A stretch of DNA of 29,219 nt from DATGUN01 sp035301285 (GCA_035301285.1 DATGUN010000031.1:1-29219); one strand, 5' to 3'; shown: positions 1 through 8,299, counted from the first letter of the stretch. Notes: generated from the sequence alone by a model not told the origin. Numbers and translations are program-made.

Positions 1-6
1 GAATGA

Positions 7-123
7 GTCTGGCAGCAATAGCGGAGAGGTCACACCTGTTCCCATACCGAACACAGCAGTTAAGCTCTCCAGCGCTGATGGTAGTTGAGGCTTTGCCTCT
101 GCAAGAGTAGGACGCCGCCAGGC
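7..123 (+). rRNA. rrf: 5S ribosomal RNA
   Basis: The stretch matches bacterial 5S rRNA along its whole length: the conserved block around 29-61 (GAGGTCACAC, CCCATACCGAACAC), the GATGGTAGT segment at 78-86 and the AGTAGGACGCCGCCA 3' part. The 5' end (GTCTGGCAGC) pairs with the 3' end (GCCGCCAGGC) to form helix I, which sets the approximate ends. It is the last gene of an rRNA operon whose 23S gene would lie just left of the window, and a strong terminator follows. An rrn operon directly before ctsR is also the arrangement in Bacillus subtilis. The exact mature ends are uncertain by a few bases. Confidence 0.97.
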
Positions 124-130
124 GATACTG

Positions 131-169
131 AAGCTAAGATACATTTTATTGTGTATCTTAGCTTTTTTA
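131..169 (+). terminator. Intrinsic terminator of the rRNA operon
   Basis: A perfect 12-bp stem (AAGCTAAGATAC at 131-142 with its complement at 153-164) and a 10-nt loop run into a tract of six T. It lies 8 nt after the 5S gene. Confidence 0.93.
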
Positions 170-612
170 TATTGGCTTTAAAACATTGATTCTATCATAT
201 GTGTTGGGGTCGTAAAACATTTTGAAAAATAAAAGCACGCAAGTTCCTATTTTGTTAAACATCGTTTAGATCAATAAACAAGCACAAAAAGGAGTTGCGT
301 GTACTTTGAATTATAGCGTTATTTTTTATCCAGATTCAATTGATGATCACCAAGTCTTTGAAATGTGATGTTCTTGTTATCTCCACGTGGCATGACAAGG
401 TCCCACAACTGACCGAGATGTGATTGCCTGACCCGAAAGATCCAAGATTATCGCACACTAGGATATTTGGTGGGAAGCAGTCATGTTTTACAGAAAGCAG
501 CGGTGTAAATGTTTAAATTTTAATACATAATCCATTAAAAAAGCATCTTATCCATAGTCATTCAATGTTTCGAAAAGACATCAACTGGTAAAGATAATAA
601 TGAACGATATAG
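170..612. other. Spacer between the rRNA operon and the ctsR promoter, no convincing gene
   Basis: No ORF with a usable ribosome binding site was found. It holds an imperfect inverted repeat with arms at 236-248 and 290-301 around a 41-nt centre. On the - strand a frame stays open from 447 to 319 (42 codons, ATG at 393-391, a 24-codon short version). It has only weak ribosome binding potential and no family I recognise. A second - strand frame is open from about 512 to 336 but has no ATG. Base composition around 360-480 is richer in G+C than the flanks, which could mean decayed coding DNA; this is inference. Confidence 0.5.
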
Positions 613-640
613 TTGCATCTGAGTGAAATTCGCGTATAAT
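613..640 (+). promoter_or_regulatory. SigA-type promoter of the ctsR operon
   Basis: TTGCAT (613-618) and a perfect TATAAT (635-640) are separated by 16 bp. Transcription would start near 647, inside the CtsR operator that follows. This matches repression of the operon by its own first product. Confidence 0.8.
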
Positions 641-648
641 AAATGTAT

Positions 649-671
649 AGTCAAAGATAGTCAAAGTCAAT
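649..671 (+). promoter_or_regulatory. CtsR operator (direct heptad repeat)
   Basis: Two AGTCAAA heptads (649-655 and 659-665) separated by GAT fit the CtsR consensus RGTCAAA-NAN-RGTCAAA exactly. An overlapping third partial heptad, AGTCAAT, sits at 665-671. The site covers the predicted transcription start, so binding should block initiation. No second copy was seen before clpC, so the whole operon appears to depend on this one. Confidence 0.93.
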
Positions 672-747
672 AATAAGCACATAGATATTTAAAAATGTGT
701 ATATATGTCGTAAGTTTAATGTAATCATAAATGGAGGGGGTGGGCAC

Positions 748-1218
748 GTGAGCAATAATATTTCAGATATCATTGAGGCTTATTTAAAAGAAGTATTAGC
801 GAAAACAGGCGAAAACGTGGTGGAAATCCGTCGCGGCGAAATTGCCGATTTGTTCCAATGTGTTCCCTCGCAAATAAATTATGTGATCAAGACTCGGTTT
901 ACATCCGAAAAAGGATATATTGTAGAAAGTAAACGTGGTGGCGGTGGGTATATTCGAATTATGCGCGTGATTCATCAGGATAATGCCGATTTAATCGATG
1001 AAATTATTGCAATGATCAATCCTAAAGTCAATCAACAAGGTGCAGTGGATGTGTTGGAAAGACTGTTTGAAGAAGGGATTGTCACGGAACGAGAGGCTAA
1101 ATTGATGTTAAGCGCAATCGATCGAACAACACTTGCGTTTCAATTACCATTAAGAGATGAAGTCCGGGCACGTGTTTTAACAGCGATGTTATCTACTTTA
1201 AAGTATTTAAATGAATGA
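748..1218 (+). CDS. ctsR: CtsR, transcriptional repressor of class III heat-shock genes
   Basis: A dimeric winged-helix repressor of clp genes that lets go of DNA on heat or when McsB acts. The 156-aa protein matches CtsR along its length. The helix-turn-helix is around residues 32-52 (FQCVPSQINYVIKTRF) and the glycine-rich wing RGGGG is at 63-67; this loop is the thermosensor in the family. The arginine before the glycines is the residue McsB phosphorylates in Geobacillus. The C-terminal half (about 75-156) is the dimer and McsB-contact domain. The GTG at 748 is chosen because GGAGGGGG lies 8 nt upstream and the product then starts MSNNISDIIE, like B. subtilis MGHNISDIIE. The frame is open further upstream, but that stretch has no ribosome site. 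It is the first gene of the operon and is expected to be autoregulated through the CtsR box at 649-665. Confidence 0.96.
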   Translation: MSNNISDIIEAYLKEVLAKTGENVVEIRRGEIADLFQCVPSQINYVIKTRFTSEKGYIVESKRGGGGYIRIMRVIHQDNADLIDEIIAMINPKVNQQGAVDVLERLFEEGIVTEREAKLMLSAIDRTTLAFQLPLRDEVRARVLTAMLSTLKYLNE

Positions 1219-1232
1219 GGAGGAGTACATCG

Positions 1233-1778
1233 ATGATATGCCAGGAATGCGAGGAACGTGAAGCGACTTTACACCTTAGGCAAGTGATTAATGGGCAGAA
1301 AACGGAAATTCATGTTTGTGAGGTGTGTGCAAAGGAAAAAGGGTATAAGATGTATCCGGATGAGGGGTATTCTTTGCACCATCTATTATCAGGGTTGTTC
1401 AATTATGATTCGCAACAAAAGAAAAACCAGAATGCATCCTTTCAAGAAAGTACAGAATTACAATGTCCGCAATGCAAATTAACATTTTCCGAATTCAAAC
1501 GTTATGGTAAGTTCGGGTGTAAACAATGTTATAAAACATTTTCCGAGAGATTGGATCCTGTTTTTCGCCGTGTACATAGCGGTAATAGTCTTCATCAAGG
1601 TAAAATCCCCAAACGAAAGGGCGGGGATATGCATATTAAAAAGCAATTGAAATCATATCGTGCAAAACTTCAACAATTGGTTGAAGCAGAGGAATTCGAG
1701 GAAGCGGCAAAAGTCCGTGATATCATCAAAGAAATGGAAAGAGATTTGCAGGAAAAAGAGGCAGGTGACGACTCATGA
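1233..1778 (+). CDS. mcsA: McsA, zinc-binding activator of the McsB arginine kinase
   Basis: McsA activates McsB and helps ClpC-dependent release of CtsR under heat, metal or thiol stress. The 181-aa product has four CXXC pairs (C3/C6, C29/C32, C78/C81, C96/C99), all intact, which suggests two zinc sites. A C-terminal UVR-like helical hairpin spans about 137-172 (QLVEAEEFEEAAKVRD), the type that contacts the ClpC middle domain. ATG 1233 is chosen because AGGAGGAG (1218-1225) sits 7 nt before it and the product then starts MICQEC, like orthologues. An ATG at 1215 overlaps the ctsR stop but has no ribosome site. It follows ctsR by 14 nt and overlaps mcsB by 4 nt. Confidence 0.95.
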   Translation: MICQECEEREATLHLRQVINGQKTEIHVCEVCAKEKGYKMYPDEGYSLHHLLSGLFNYDSQQKKNQNASFQESTELQCPQCKLTFSEFKRYGKFGCKQCYKTFSERLDPVFRRVHSGNSLHQGKIPKRKGGDMHIKKQLKSYRAKLQQLVEAEEFEEAAKVRDIIKEMERDLQEKEAGDDS

Positions 1779-2839
1779 GCCTTGAACAATTTATGGATAA
1801 GGCGATAAGCCCATGGATGCGAAAAGAAGGTCCTGACAGTGATATCGTGTTGAGCAGTCGTATTCGCCTGGCCAGGAATTTTTCGGATGTATCGTTTCCT
1901 GTATTTGCGGAAAAAGAGGCATTGAAAGATGTCATGCAATATTTGAAAACAGAATATGAACATCAATCATTTGGTGAATATCATGATTTTGAATATTTCC
2001 CTATAAAAGACCTTACACCTGTTGAAAGACGCGTTTTAGTGGAAAAACACCTGATCAGCCCGCTTTTGGCTAAACATGCGGAAACCGCTGCAACGTTGAT
2101 ATCGGAAAATGAGCAGGTGTCATTGATGATTAATGAGGAAGATCACATCCGTATGCAATTGTATTTTCCAGGATTCCAATTAAGCAGGGCATTGGAAAAG
2201 GCATTTGAATTTGATGATTGGATAGAAGAAAAGGTGAATTATGCCTTCGACGAAAAAAAAGGGTATTTGACAAGTTGTCCGACAAACGTTGGTACGGGGA
2301 TGCGTGCATCGGTCATGATGCATTTGCCAGCTCTTGCGCTGACAAAACAGATCAACCGTATTATTCCGGCCATCAACCAGCTTGGCCTTGTCGTACGTGG
2401 AATTTATGGAGAGGGCAGTGAGGCATCAGGAAATCTATTTCAAATTTCCAACCAAATCACCCTCGGAAAATCGGAACAAGATATTGTCAGTGATCTTGAA
2501 AGTGTTGTCTCACAGTTGATCAGACATGAAAGGCATGCTCGGGAAACGTTGATGGAGCAATCGGGTACCAAATTGGAGGACCGTGTATACCGGTCGTATG
2601 GTTTATTGAAATACAGTCGGATCATGGAATCAAAAGAGGCGGCAAAATGCCTATCAGATGTCAGGCTTGGAATTGACTTGGGTTTGATTGAGCATGTCAG
2701 CCAACATATTTTGCATGAATTGATGGTTCTTACACAACCAGGATTCCTGCAACAGTATGCAAAAACATCACTAACTGCTAATGAACGGGACGTACTGCGG
2801 GCATCGTTGATTAGAGAGCGAATAAAATTGGAAAAATAG
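1775..2839 (+). CDS. mcsB: McsB, protein arginine kinase
   Basis: McsB phosphorylates arginines on CtsR and on misfolded proteins; phosphoarginine is the degradation tag read by ClpC-ClpP. The 354-aa product is a phosphagen-kinase-type domain close to the usual length of about 360. Visible are the nucleotide-binding SSRIRLARN near residues 27-35, the catalytic loop CPTNVGTGMR with Cys168, and the IYGEGSEASGN loop. The RDVLRA motif at 338-343 matches the RDXXRA allosteric phosphoarginine-sensing motif of the family. All key residues are present, so activity is expected. Its ATG overlaps the mcsA stop (ATGA), implying coupled translation. Confidence 0.96.
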   Translation: MSLEQFMDKAISPWMRKEGPDSDIVLSSRIRLARNFSDVSFPVFAEKEALKDVMQYLKTEYEHQSFGEYHDFEYFPIKDLTPVERRVLVEKHLISPLLAKHAETAATLISENEQVSLMINEEDHIRMQLYFPGFQLSRALEKAFEFDDWIEEKVNYAFDEKKGYLTSCPTNVGTGMRASVMMHLPALALTKQINRIIPAINQLGLVVRGIYGEGSEASGNLFQISNQITLGKSEQDIVSDLESVVSQLIRHERHARETLMEQSGTKLEDRVYRSYGLLKYSRIMESKEAAKCLSDVRLGIDLGLIEHVSQHILHELMVLTQPGFLQQYAKTSLTANERDVLRASLIRERIKLEK

Positions 2840-2855
2840 GTAGGAGGATGATTAT

Positions 2856-5285
2856 ATGATGTTTGGTCGATTTACGGAAACAGCACAAAAGGTTTTAGCC
2901 TTATCTCAAGAGGAGGCAGTGCGCCTAGGTCATAATAATATCGGTACAGAACATATTTTATTGGGACTTGTACGTGAAGGTGAGGGGATTGCAGCAAAGT
3001 CGTTGCAATCGCTTGGCTTGGAAATCGATAAGATCCAAGAAGAAGTTGAGAAATTGATCGGTATTGGAAAACAGCCTATGCAAACCATCCATTATACACC
3101 ACGTGCTAAGAAAGTCGTTGAATTATCACAGGATGAAGCACGCAAGCTTGGCCATTCGTATGTCGGGACGGAACATATTCTTCTTGGGCTTATCCGGGAA
3201 GGTGAAGGTGTTGCGGCACGTGTGTTGAATAATCTGGGTGTCAGTTTGAATAAAGCAAGACAGCAGGTGTTGCAGCTGCTTGGAAGCAATGAATCACGAG
3301 CAGGCAGACAAGGGCGTAACCAGGCATCATCCAATGCGAGTACTCCCACACTTGATTCGTTGGCAAGGGACTTGACGGTCAGTGCCAAGGAAGGCAATAT
3401 CGACCCTGTTATCGGTCGGAGCAAAGAGATCGAGCGTGTCATCCAGGTACTGAGTCGCCGCACGAAAAATAATCCGGTGCTGATCGGTGAACCAGGTGTT
3501 GGGAAAACAGCGGTTGCAGAAGGGTTGGCACATCAGATCATCAATAACGAAATACCTGAAATATTGAGAGATAAACGGGTCATGACACTTGATATGGGAA
3601 CGGTTGTTGCTGGAACCAAATACCGTGGGGAGTTTGAAGATCGACTGAAAAAGGTTATGGAAGAAATCCGCCAAGCCGGAAACATCATTTTATTCATTGA
3701 TGAACTTCATACATTGATTGGCGCTGGTGGGGCAGAAGGTGCGATTGATGCATCGAATATCCTGAAGCCATCGCTTTCCCGTGGAGAGTTACAATGTATT
3801 GGTGCCACAACGCTTGATGAGTACCGGAAATATATCGAAAAAGATGCAGCACTTGAGCGTAGATTCCAGCCCATCCAAGTAGATGAGCCAACTGAAGAAG
3901 AAACGGTCCAAATATTAAAAGGATTACGTGACCGTTATGAAGCACATCATCGTGTGACCATTACAGACGAATCGATTGAAGCGGCAGCAAACTTATCCAA
4001 TCGTTATATATCGGATCGCTTTTTACCCGATAAGGCTATTGATCTTATAGATGAAGCAGGTTCAAAGGTGCGATTGAAATCTTATACCGTCCCACCGAAC
4101 TTAAAAGAATTGGAACAAAAACTTGAAGAAGTCCGCAAAGAAAAAGATGCGGCCGTTCAGGGACAGGAATTTGAAAAAGCGGCATCACTGAGAGATAATG
4201 AGCAGCGCCTTCGTGAAGAACTGGAAGAAACGAAGAATAGCTGGAAAGAAAAGCAAGGAAAAGCTGATTCGAAAGTAACCGTCGAAGATATCGCATCTGT
4301 TGTATCGACGTGGACGGGAATTCCAGTGACCAAAATGACCAAAGATGAAAGCGAACGCCTGCTGGATCTGGAAAAGACATTGCATAACCGTGTCATTGGT
4401 CAGGATGAAGCGGTAGACGCTGTTTCCAAAGCCATCAGAAGGGCACGGGCGGGCCTGAAAGATCCGAAGCGTCCAATTGGCTCCTTTATCTTTCTTGGGC
4501 CAACCGGTGTCGGGAAAACGGAATTGGCAAGGGCTCTTGCAGAAACGATGTTTGCCGATGAAAATGCCATGATTCGTGTTGATATGTCCGAGTATATGGA
4601 AAAACATTCGACATCCCGGTTAGTCGGGTCACCCCCAGGGTATGTCGGTTTTGAAGAAGGTGGACAGCTGACGGAAAAGGTACGTCAGAAACCTTATTCG
4701 GTCGTGTTGCTTGATGAGGTCGAAAAAGCTCATCCAGAAGTTTTCAATATTTTACTGCAGGTCCTTGAAGATGGGCGCCTGACCGATGCTAAAGGCCGTG
4801 TTGTCGACTTCCGAAACACAGTCCTTATTATGACATCCAACGTCGGTGCAAGTGAATTGAGACGTAATAAATATGTCGGTTTCGCATTAGAGGATGAAGG
4901 ACAGGAATACAAGGATATGAAATCGAAAGTGACGGAAGAAATGAAAAAAGCTTTCCGTCCCGAATTTTTGAATCGAATCGATGAAGTGATTGTTTTCCAT
5001 TCCTTGGAGAAAAAGCATATGAAGGATATTGTCGTGTTGATGGTCAATCAACTAAAAGAACGCCTCAAAGAACAAGGGATCGAGTTCTCGCTGACGGACA
5101 AAACCATAGAAAAGATTGCCAACGAAGGATATGATCCGGAATATGGGGCGCGACCTTTACGTCGTTCCATACAAAAAAATATTGAAGACCTGCTGTCTGA
5201 AGAAATGCTCCGGGAAACGATCGCAAAAGGCCATAAAGTGAAAATCGGGTTGAATAATAAAGGTGAATATATTATTTTGCCATGA
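2856..5285 (+). CDS. clpC: ClpC, AAA+ unfoldase of the ClpCP protease
   Basis: A Hsp100 unfoldase that feeds ClpP with adaptor-delivered or arginine-phosphorylated substrates in the cytoplasm. The 809-aa protein (family about 810) has a double Clp-N repeat at 1-145. D1 carries Walker A GEPGVGKT (211-218), Walker B ending IDE (281-283) and pore-loop Tyr256. A coiled M-domain at about 412-470 carries a UVR-like motif. D2 carries Walker A GPTGVGKT (548-555), Walker B VVLLDE (616-621) and pore-loop Tyr596. The VGF at 674-676 is the ClpP docking loop. AGGAGG at 2842-2847 sets the start ATG 2856, 16 nt after mcsB. It is the last gene before a terminator and is controlled by CtsR from the upstream promoter. 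Confidence 0.98.
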   Translation: MMFGRFTETAQKVLALSQEEAVRLGHNNIGTEHILLGLVREGEGIAAKSLQSLGLEIDKIQEEVEKLIGIGKQPMQTIHYTPRAKKVVELSQDEARKLGHSYVGTEHILLGLIREGEGVAARVLNNLGVSLNKARQQVLQLLGSNESRAGRQGRNQASSNASTPTLDSLARDLTVSAKEGNIDPVIGRSKEIERVIQVLSRRTKNNPVLIGEPGVGKTAVAEGLAHQIINNEIPEILRDKRVMTLDMGTVVAGTKYRGEFEDRLKKVMEEIRQAGNIILFIDELHTLIGAGGAEGAIDASNILKPSLSRGELQCIGATTLDEYRKYIEKDAALERRFQPIQVDEPTEEETVQILKGLRDRYEAHHRVTITDESIEAAANLSNRYISDRFLPDKAIDLIDEAGSKVRLKSYTVPPNLKELEQKLEEVRKEKDAAVQGQEFEKAASLRDNEQRLREELEETKNSWKEKQGKADSKVTVEDIASVVSTWTGIPVTKMTKDESERLLDLEKTLHNRVIGQDEAVDAVSKAIRRARAGLKDPKRPIGSFIFLGPTGVGKTELARALAETMFADENAMIRVDMSEYMEKHSTSRLVGSPPGYVGFEEGGQLTEKVRQKPYSVVLLDEVEKAHPEVFNILLQVLEDGRLTDAKGRVVDFRNTVLIMTSNVGASELRRNKYVGFALEDEGQEYKDMKSKVTEEMKKAFRPEFLNRIDEVIVFHSLEKKHMKDIVVLMVNQLKERLKEQGIEFSLTDKTIEKIANEGYDPEYGARPLRRSIQKNIEDLLSEEMLRETIAKGHKVKIGLNNKGEYIILP

Positions 5286-5297
5286 AGTTGAAACGTG

Positions 5298-5328
5298 GTC
5301 AGGGGGTAAGGAATCCCTCTGACTTTTT
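5298..5328 (+). terminator. Intrinsic terminator of the ctsR-clpC operon
   Basis: A 9-bp stem with one G-T pair (GTCAGGGGG at 5298-5306 with 5315-5323), an 8-nt loop and then five T. It lies 12 nt past the clpC stop. Confidence 0.9.
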
Positions 5329-5402
5329 CTATATCTACTTTGCCACCTGTTCAAGGGTTCAAATATATGTCATGGTTCGTGCGTCATATACACCAGGAAT
5401 CA

Positions 5403-5411
5403 TGCTAAAAT
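5403..5411 (+). promoter_or_regulatory. Probable radA promoter (extended -10)
   Basis: TGCTAAAAT is an extended -10 element (TGN then TAAAAT). No good -35 lies 16-18 bp upstream (GTCATA at 5383). It is placed between the clpC terminator and radA. No CtsR box was found here. Confidence 0.5.
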
Positions 5412-5506
5412 GAAAGTATGAAAAAAGTGTATAAATATTTAGCGAACTGTAATGTTGGTGTTATGTTATTTGTCGCGTTTTAGATGTACACTAAGGGGGA
5501 GAAACT

Positions 5507-6877
5507 ATGTCAAAAAGAAAAATAACATTCATGTGCCAGGAATGTGGCTATGAATCTCCGAAATGGATGGGGAAATGTCCCGCTTGCCATCAATGGAATA
5601 CATTAGTGGAGGAGTTAGAATCCTCGAAAGGGAGTAAACAAGCTTTTAATAGAGGGATTGGCAATCGAAGCAAACCCGAAAAAATAAATACGATCGTGTC
5701 AGAAAAAGAACCCCGGATCACAACGACCATGCAAGAATTTAATCGTGTGTTGGGAGGCGGTATTGTACCTGGATCGCTTATTCTGATTGGTGGGGACCCA
5801 GGCATCGGGAAATCAACCTTGTTGTTGCAAATATCGAATCAATTGGCGGAAAAGGATTTATCGGTGTTATATATATCTGGAGAGGAATCTACCAGACAAA
5901 CCAAATTGAGGGGCGATCGTTTAGGTGTTAAAGGAGATTCATTGTATGTATTGGCGGAAACGAATCTAGCGGATATCACCAACCAGATCGAGCAAATCAA
6001 ACCCGCTTTCGTCGTTGTCGATTCCATTCAAACGGTATTCCGCGAAGAGGTTACAAGTGCGCCTGGTTCCGTCTCCCAGGTTCGGGAATGCACAAGCGAG
6101 CTGATGCGTATTGCCAAAACATATGGTATACCGATTGTGATTGTAGGCCATGTTACAAAAGAAGGTTCCATTGCCGGACCAAGGTTGCTTGAACATATGG
6201 TTGATGCTGTTTTGTATTTTGAAGGTGAAAGGCATCATACTTACCGAATGCTCAGAGGTATCAAAAACCGTTTCGGAAGTACAAATGAGATGGGCGTCTT
6301 TGAAATGAAAGAGTCTGGGTTGAGAGAAGTCTTGAATCCATCGGAAATATTTTTGGAGGAACGTTCGCAAGGGGCAGCCGGATCGACTGTCGTAGCATCC
6401 ATGGAAGGGACACGACCAGTGCTTGTGGAAATACAGGCATTGATTTCACCTACCAGTTTTGGGAATCCGCGACGAATGGCTACCGGCATTGATACAAATA
6501 GGGTCCCCCTTCTTATGGCTGTCCTGGAAAAGCGAGTCGGTCTTATGCTGCAGAATCAAGATGCTTATATCAAGGTAGCCGGTGGTGTGAAATTAGACGA
6601 GCCTGCCATCGACTTAGCAGTCATCATCAGCATCGCATCCAGCTTTCGTGATCAGCCGACAAATCCAGAAGACATTTTTATAGGTGAGGTGGGTCTGACG
6701 GGTGAGATCAGACGCGTATCCCGCATTGAACAACGTGTTCAGGAAGCAGCGAAACTCGGCTTTAAGCGTGTCATTTGTCCTGAAAACAATCTCGGAGGAT
6801 GGACAAAACCGAAAAATATTCAGCTCATAGGTGTCAGTTCTGTACAAGAAGCATTACAAGATGGAATCGTTGGATAG
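5507..6877 (+). CDS. radA: RadA (Sms), DNA repair ATPase / branch-migration helicase
   Basis: A RecA-like ATPase that processes recombination intermediates. The 456-aa protein has an N-terminal C4 zinc finger (C10, C13, C24, C27), Walker A GGDPGIGKS at 95-103, the RadA-specific KNRFG motif at 253-257 and a Lon-protease-like domain from about 275 to the end. All hallmark residues are intact. The start ATG 5507 follows AAGGGGGAGA. In B. subtilis radA is followed by disA, the c-di-AMP synthase whose activity RadA controls; here the next gene is yacL, so that partner is absent from the locus. Confidence 0.97.
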   Translation: MSKRKITFMCQECGYESPKWMGKCPACHQWNTLVEELESSKGSKQAFNRGIGNRSKPEKINTIVSEKEPRITTTMQEFNRVLGGGIVPGSLILIGGDPGIGKSTLLLQISNQLAEKDLSVLYISGEESTRQTKLRGDRLGVKGDSLYVLAETNLADITNQIEQIKPAFVVVDSIQTVFREEVTSAPGSVSQVRECTSELMRIAKTYGIPIVIVGHVTKEGSIAGPRLLEHMVDAVLYFEGERHHTYRMLRGIKNRFGSTNEMGVFEMKESGLREVLNPSEIFLEERSQGAAGSTVVASMEGTRPVLVEIQALISPTSFGNPRRMATGIDTNRVPLLMAVLEKRVGLMLQNQDAYIKVAGGVKLDEPAIDLAVIISIASSFRDQPTNPEDIFIGEVGLTGEIRRVSRIEQRVQEAAKLGFKRVICPENNLGGWTKPKNIQLIGVSSVQEALQDGIVG

Positions 6878-6971
6878 GAATCAGGAGGCTTGGAGATAGG
6901 GCATCCTGTTCACGAGGTGTTAAAAGCGGTTTTGAAAGCTTCATATATGTTAAAATTTAAATTATGCCCAA

Positions 6972-7000
6972 TTGACTGATTTTTTCGGGTATGGTAATAT
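6972..7000 (+). promoter_or_regulatory. Promoter of yacL
   Basis: TTGACT (6972-6977) and TAATAT (6995-7000) have a 17-bp spacer, and TG at 6992-6993 makes an extended -10. The predicted transcript would have a leader of about 75 nt. Confidence 0.7.
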
Positions 7001-7082
7001 TAAAACGGATATTATACTTTTTAAAATGGATACGATTATTTTATATAAAAAGGGCAATAATAAGAATAAGGAGGTGACATTC

Positions 7083-8168
7083 ATGTTAAAAAAGGTTGTT
7101 CATTTATTTTTCATCATTACTGGTGGAACACTTGGTTACTTATATGTACCGGAACTTATCAAATACGTGACAGATTTAAAGTGGCTGAGTTCACCATATG
7201 TTGGTTTGGTGATCGGTGCTATTATTTTATTTTTAATGTCGTATTGGTTAGTAGATTATATCGTGGATGCACTCAGATGGATTGAAGACGCGCTTATAAA
7301 GGTTCCGGTGGGTGACTTGTTTTTTGGCAGTCTGGGCCTTATTATCGGGTTGGTCATAGCTTATTTAATCAATATCACGATACAAGATATTGACATTCGG
7401 TTTGTGTCACAGATCATCCCATTATTTATTACGATTTTACTGGGGTATTTTGGATTTCAAGTTGGTTTCAGACGCCGGGAAGAGTTTGTGAACTTGTTGA
7501 ATCGAAAGGAAAAGGATAAACGGAAATCAATTGAGCCTGAAGCCAAGAGTGAGGTGGCACCGACGCCGAAGATACTTGATACAAGTGTCATCATTGATGG
7601 TCGTGTTGCTGATATTTGCCAAACTAGCTTTTTGGAAGGGACAATTGTGATACCTCAGTTTGTCCTAGGTGAATTGCAGCATATTGCTGATTCCTCTGAT
7701 GCATTAAAGCGAAATCGCGGAAGACGTGGACTTGATGTACTGAACCGTATTCAGAAAGAGCTGCCGGTACCTGTAGAAATTTACGAAGGCGACTTTGAAG
7801 ATATTCCGGAAGTTGACAGCAAACTTATCAAGCTTGCAAAAGTCATGAATGGTGTTGTTGTGACAAATGACTTTAATTTAAATAAAGTGTGTGATCTGCA
7901 AGGTGTCAAGGTGTTGAATATCAATGACTTGGCAAATGCTGTGAAGCCGGTTGTTCTCCCGGGAGAAGAATTGTCCGTTCAAGTCATAAAAGACGGGAAA
8001 GAACAAAATCAAGGGATCGCCTATTTGGATGATGGTACGATGATTGTTGTCGAAGAAGGCAGAGATTATATCGGAAAAACGATAGAAGTCTTGATTACGA
8101 GTGTTTTGCAAACTTCTGCAGGGCGCATGATTTTTGCAAAACCAAAATTACTTGAAAAAGCACTGTAA
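7083..8168 (+). CDS. yacL: YacL, membrane-anchored PIN/TRAM-domain protein
   Basis: A predicted membrane-bound nuclease-like protein; the precise role is not established. The 361-aa product has four hydrophobic segments (about 4-22, 38-58, 80-98, 108-127) and a charged linker. A PIN domain begins at ILDTSVIIDGRVADI, with acidic residues D167, D172, E197, D245 and D263 that could bind metal. A C-terminal TRAM domain (about 292-355) is a likely RNA contact. ATG 7083 follows a near-perfect AAGGAGGTGA (7068-7077); the frame is open upstream, but the -35 and -10 boxes lie there. B. subtilis YacL is about 366 aa and sits between disA and ispD; here both neighbours are missing. Confidence 0.93.
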   Translation: MLKKVVHLFFIITGGTLGYLYVPELIKYVTDLKWLSSPYVGLVIGAIILFLMSYWLVDYIVDALRWIEDALIKVPVGDLFFGSLGLIIGLVIAYLINITIQDIDIRFVSQIIPLFITILLGYFGFQVGFRRREEFVNLLNRKEKDKRKSIEPEAKSEVAPTPKILDTSVIIDGRVADICQTSFLEGTIVIPQFVLGELQHIADSSDALKRNRGRRGLDVLNRIQKELPVPVEIYEGDFEDIPEVDSKLIKLAKVMNGVVVTNDFNLNKVCDLQGVKVLNINDLANAVKPVVLPGEELSVQVIKDGKEQNQGIAYLDDGTMIVVEEGRDYIGKTIEVLITSVLQTSAGRMIFAKPKLLEKAL

Positions 8169-8194
8169 AAACGGTATAACATAAAGAGGATACT

Positions 8195-8230
8195 AAAAAG
8201 TGATAACAGTATACTGTTATCGCTTTTTGT
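8195..8230 (+). terminator. Intrinsic terminator after yacL
   Basis: A very long near-perfect stem (8195-8211 with 8212-8228, one T-G pair, tight apical turn) ends in a T tract. Because the 5' arm is A-rich, it could also work on the - strand, but no convergent gene lies there. Confidence 0.85.
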
Positions 8231-8299
8231 TCCCGTGAATAATTTGCTTATCCACGGGATATATATGATTCGTTAAGTTATTCAGGAAGGGGAGCCATC

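Noticed and set aside
697..747. Longer CtsR N-terminus starting at 697
   Set aside because: No ribosome site before it; the GTG at 748 has GGAGGGGG and matches the family start.
3092..4607. Several - strand ORFs of 80-140 codons inside clpC
   Set aside because: Shadows of the clpC frame with no ribosome site or known family.
6890..6979. 29-codon frame with TTG start after radA, possibly a disA remnant
   Set aside because: The start is only about 2 nt from the AGGAGG, and the translation shows no DisA-like motif.
6972..7082. Upstream extension of yacL
   Set aside because: The -35 and -10 boxes lie inside it and a near-perfect ribosome site precedes ATG 7083.
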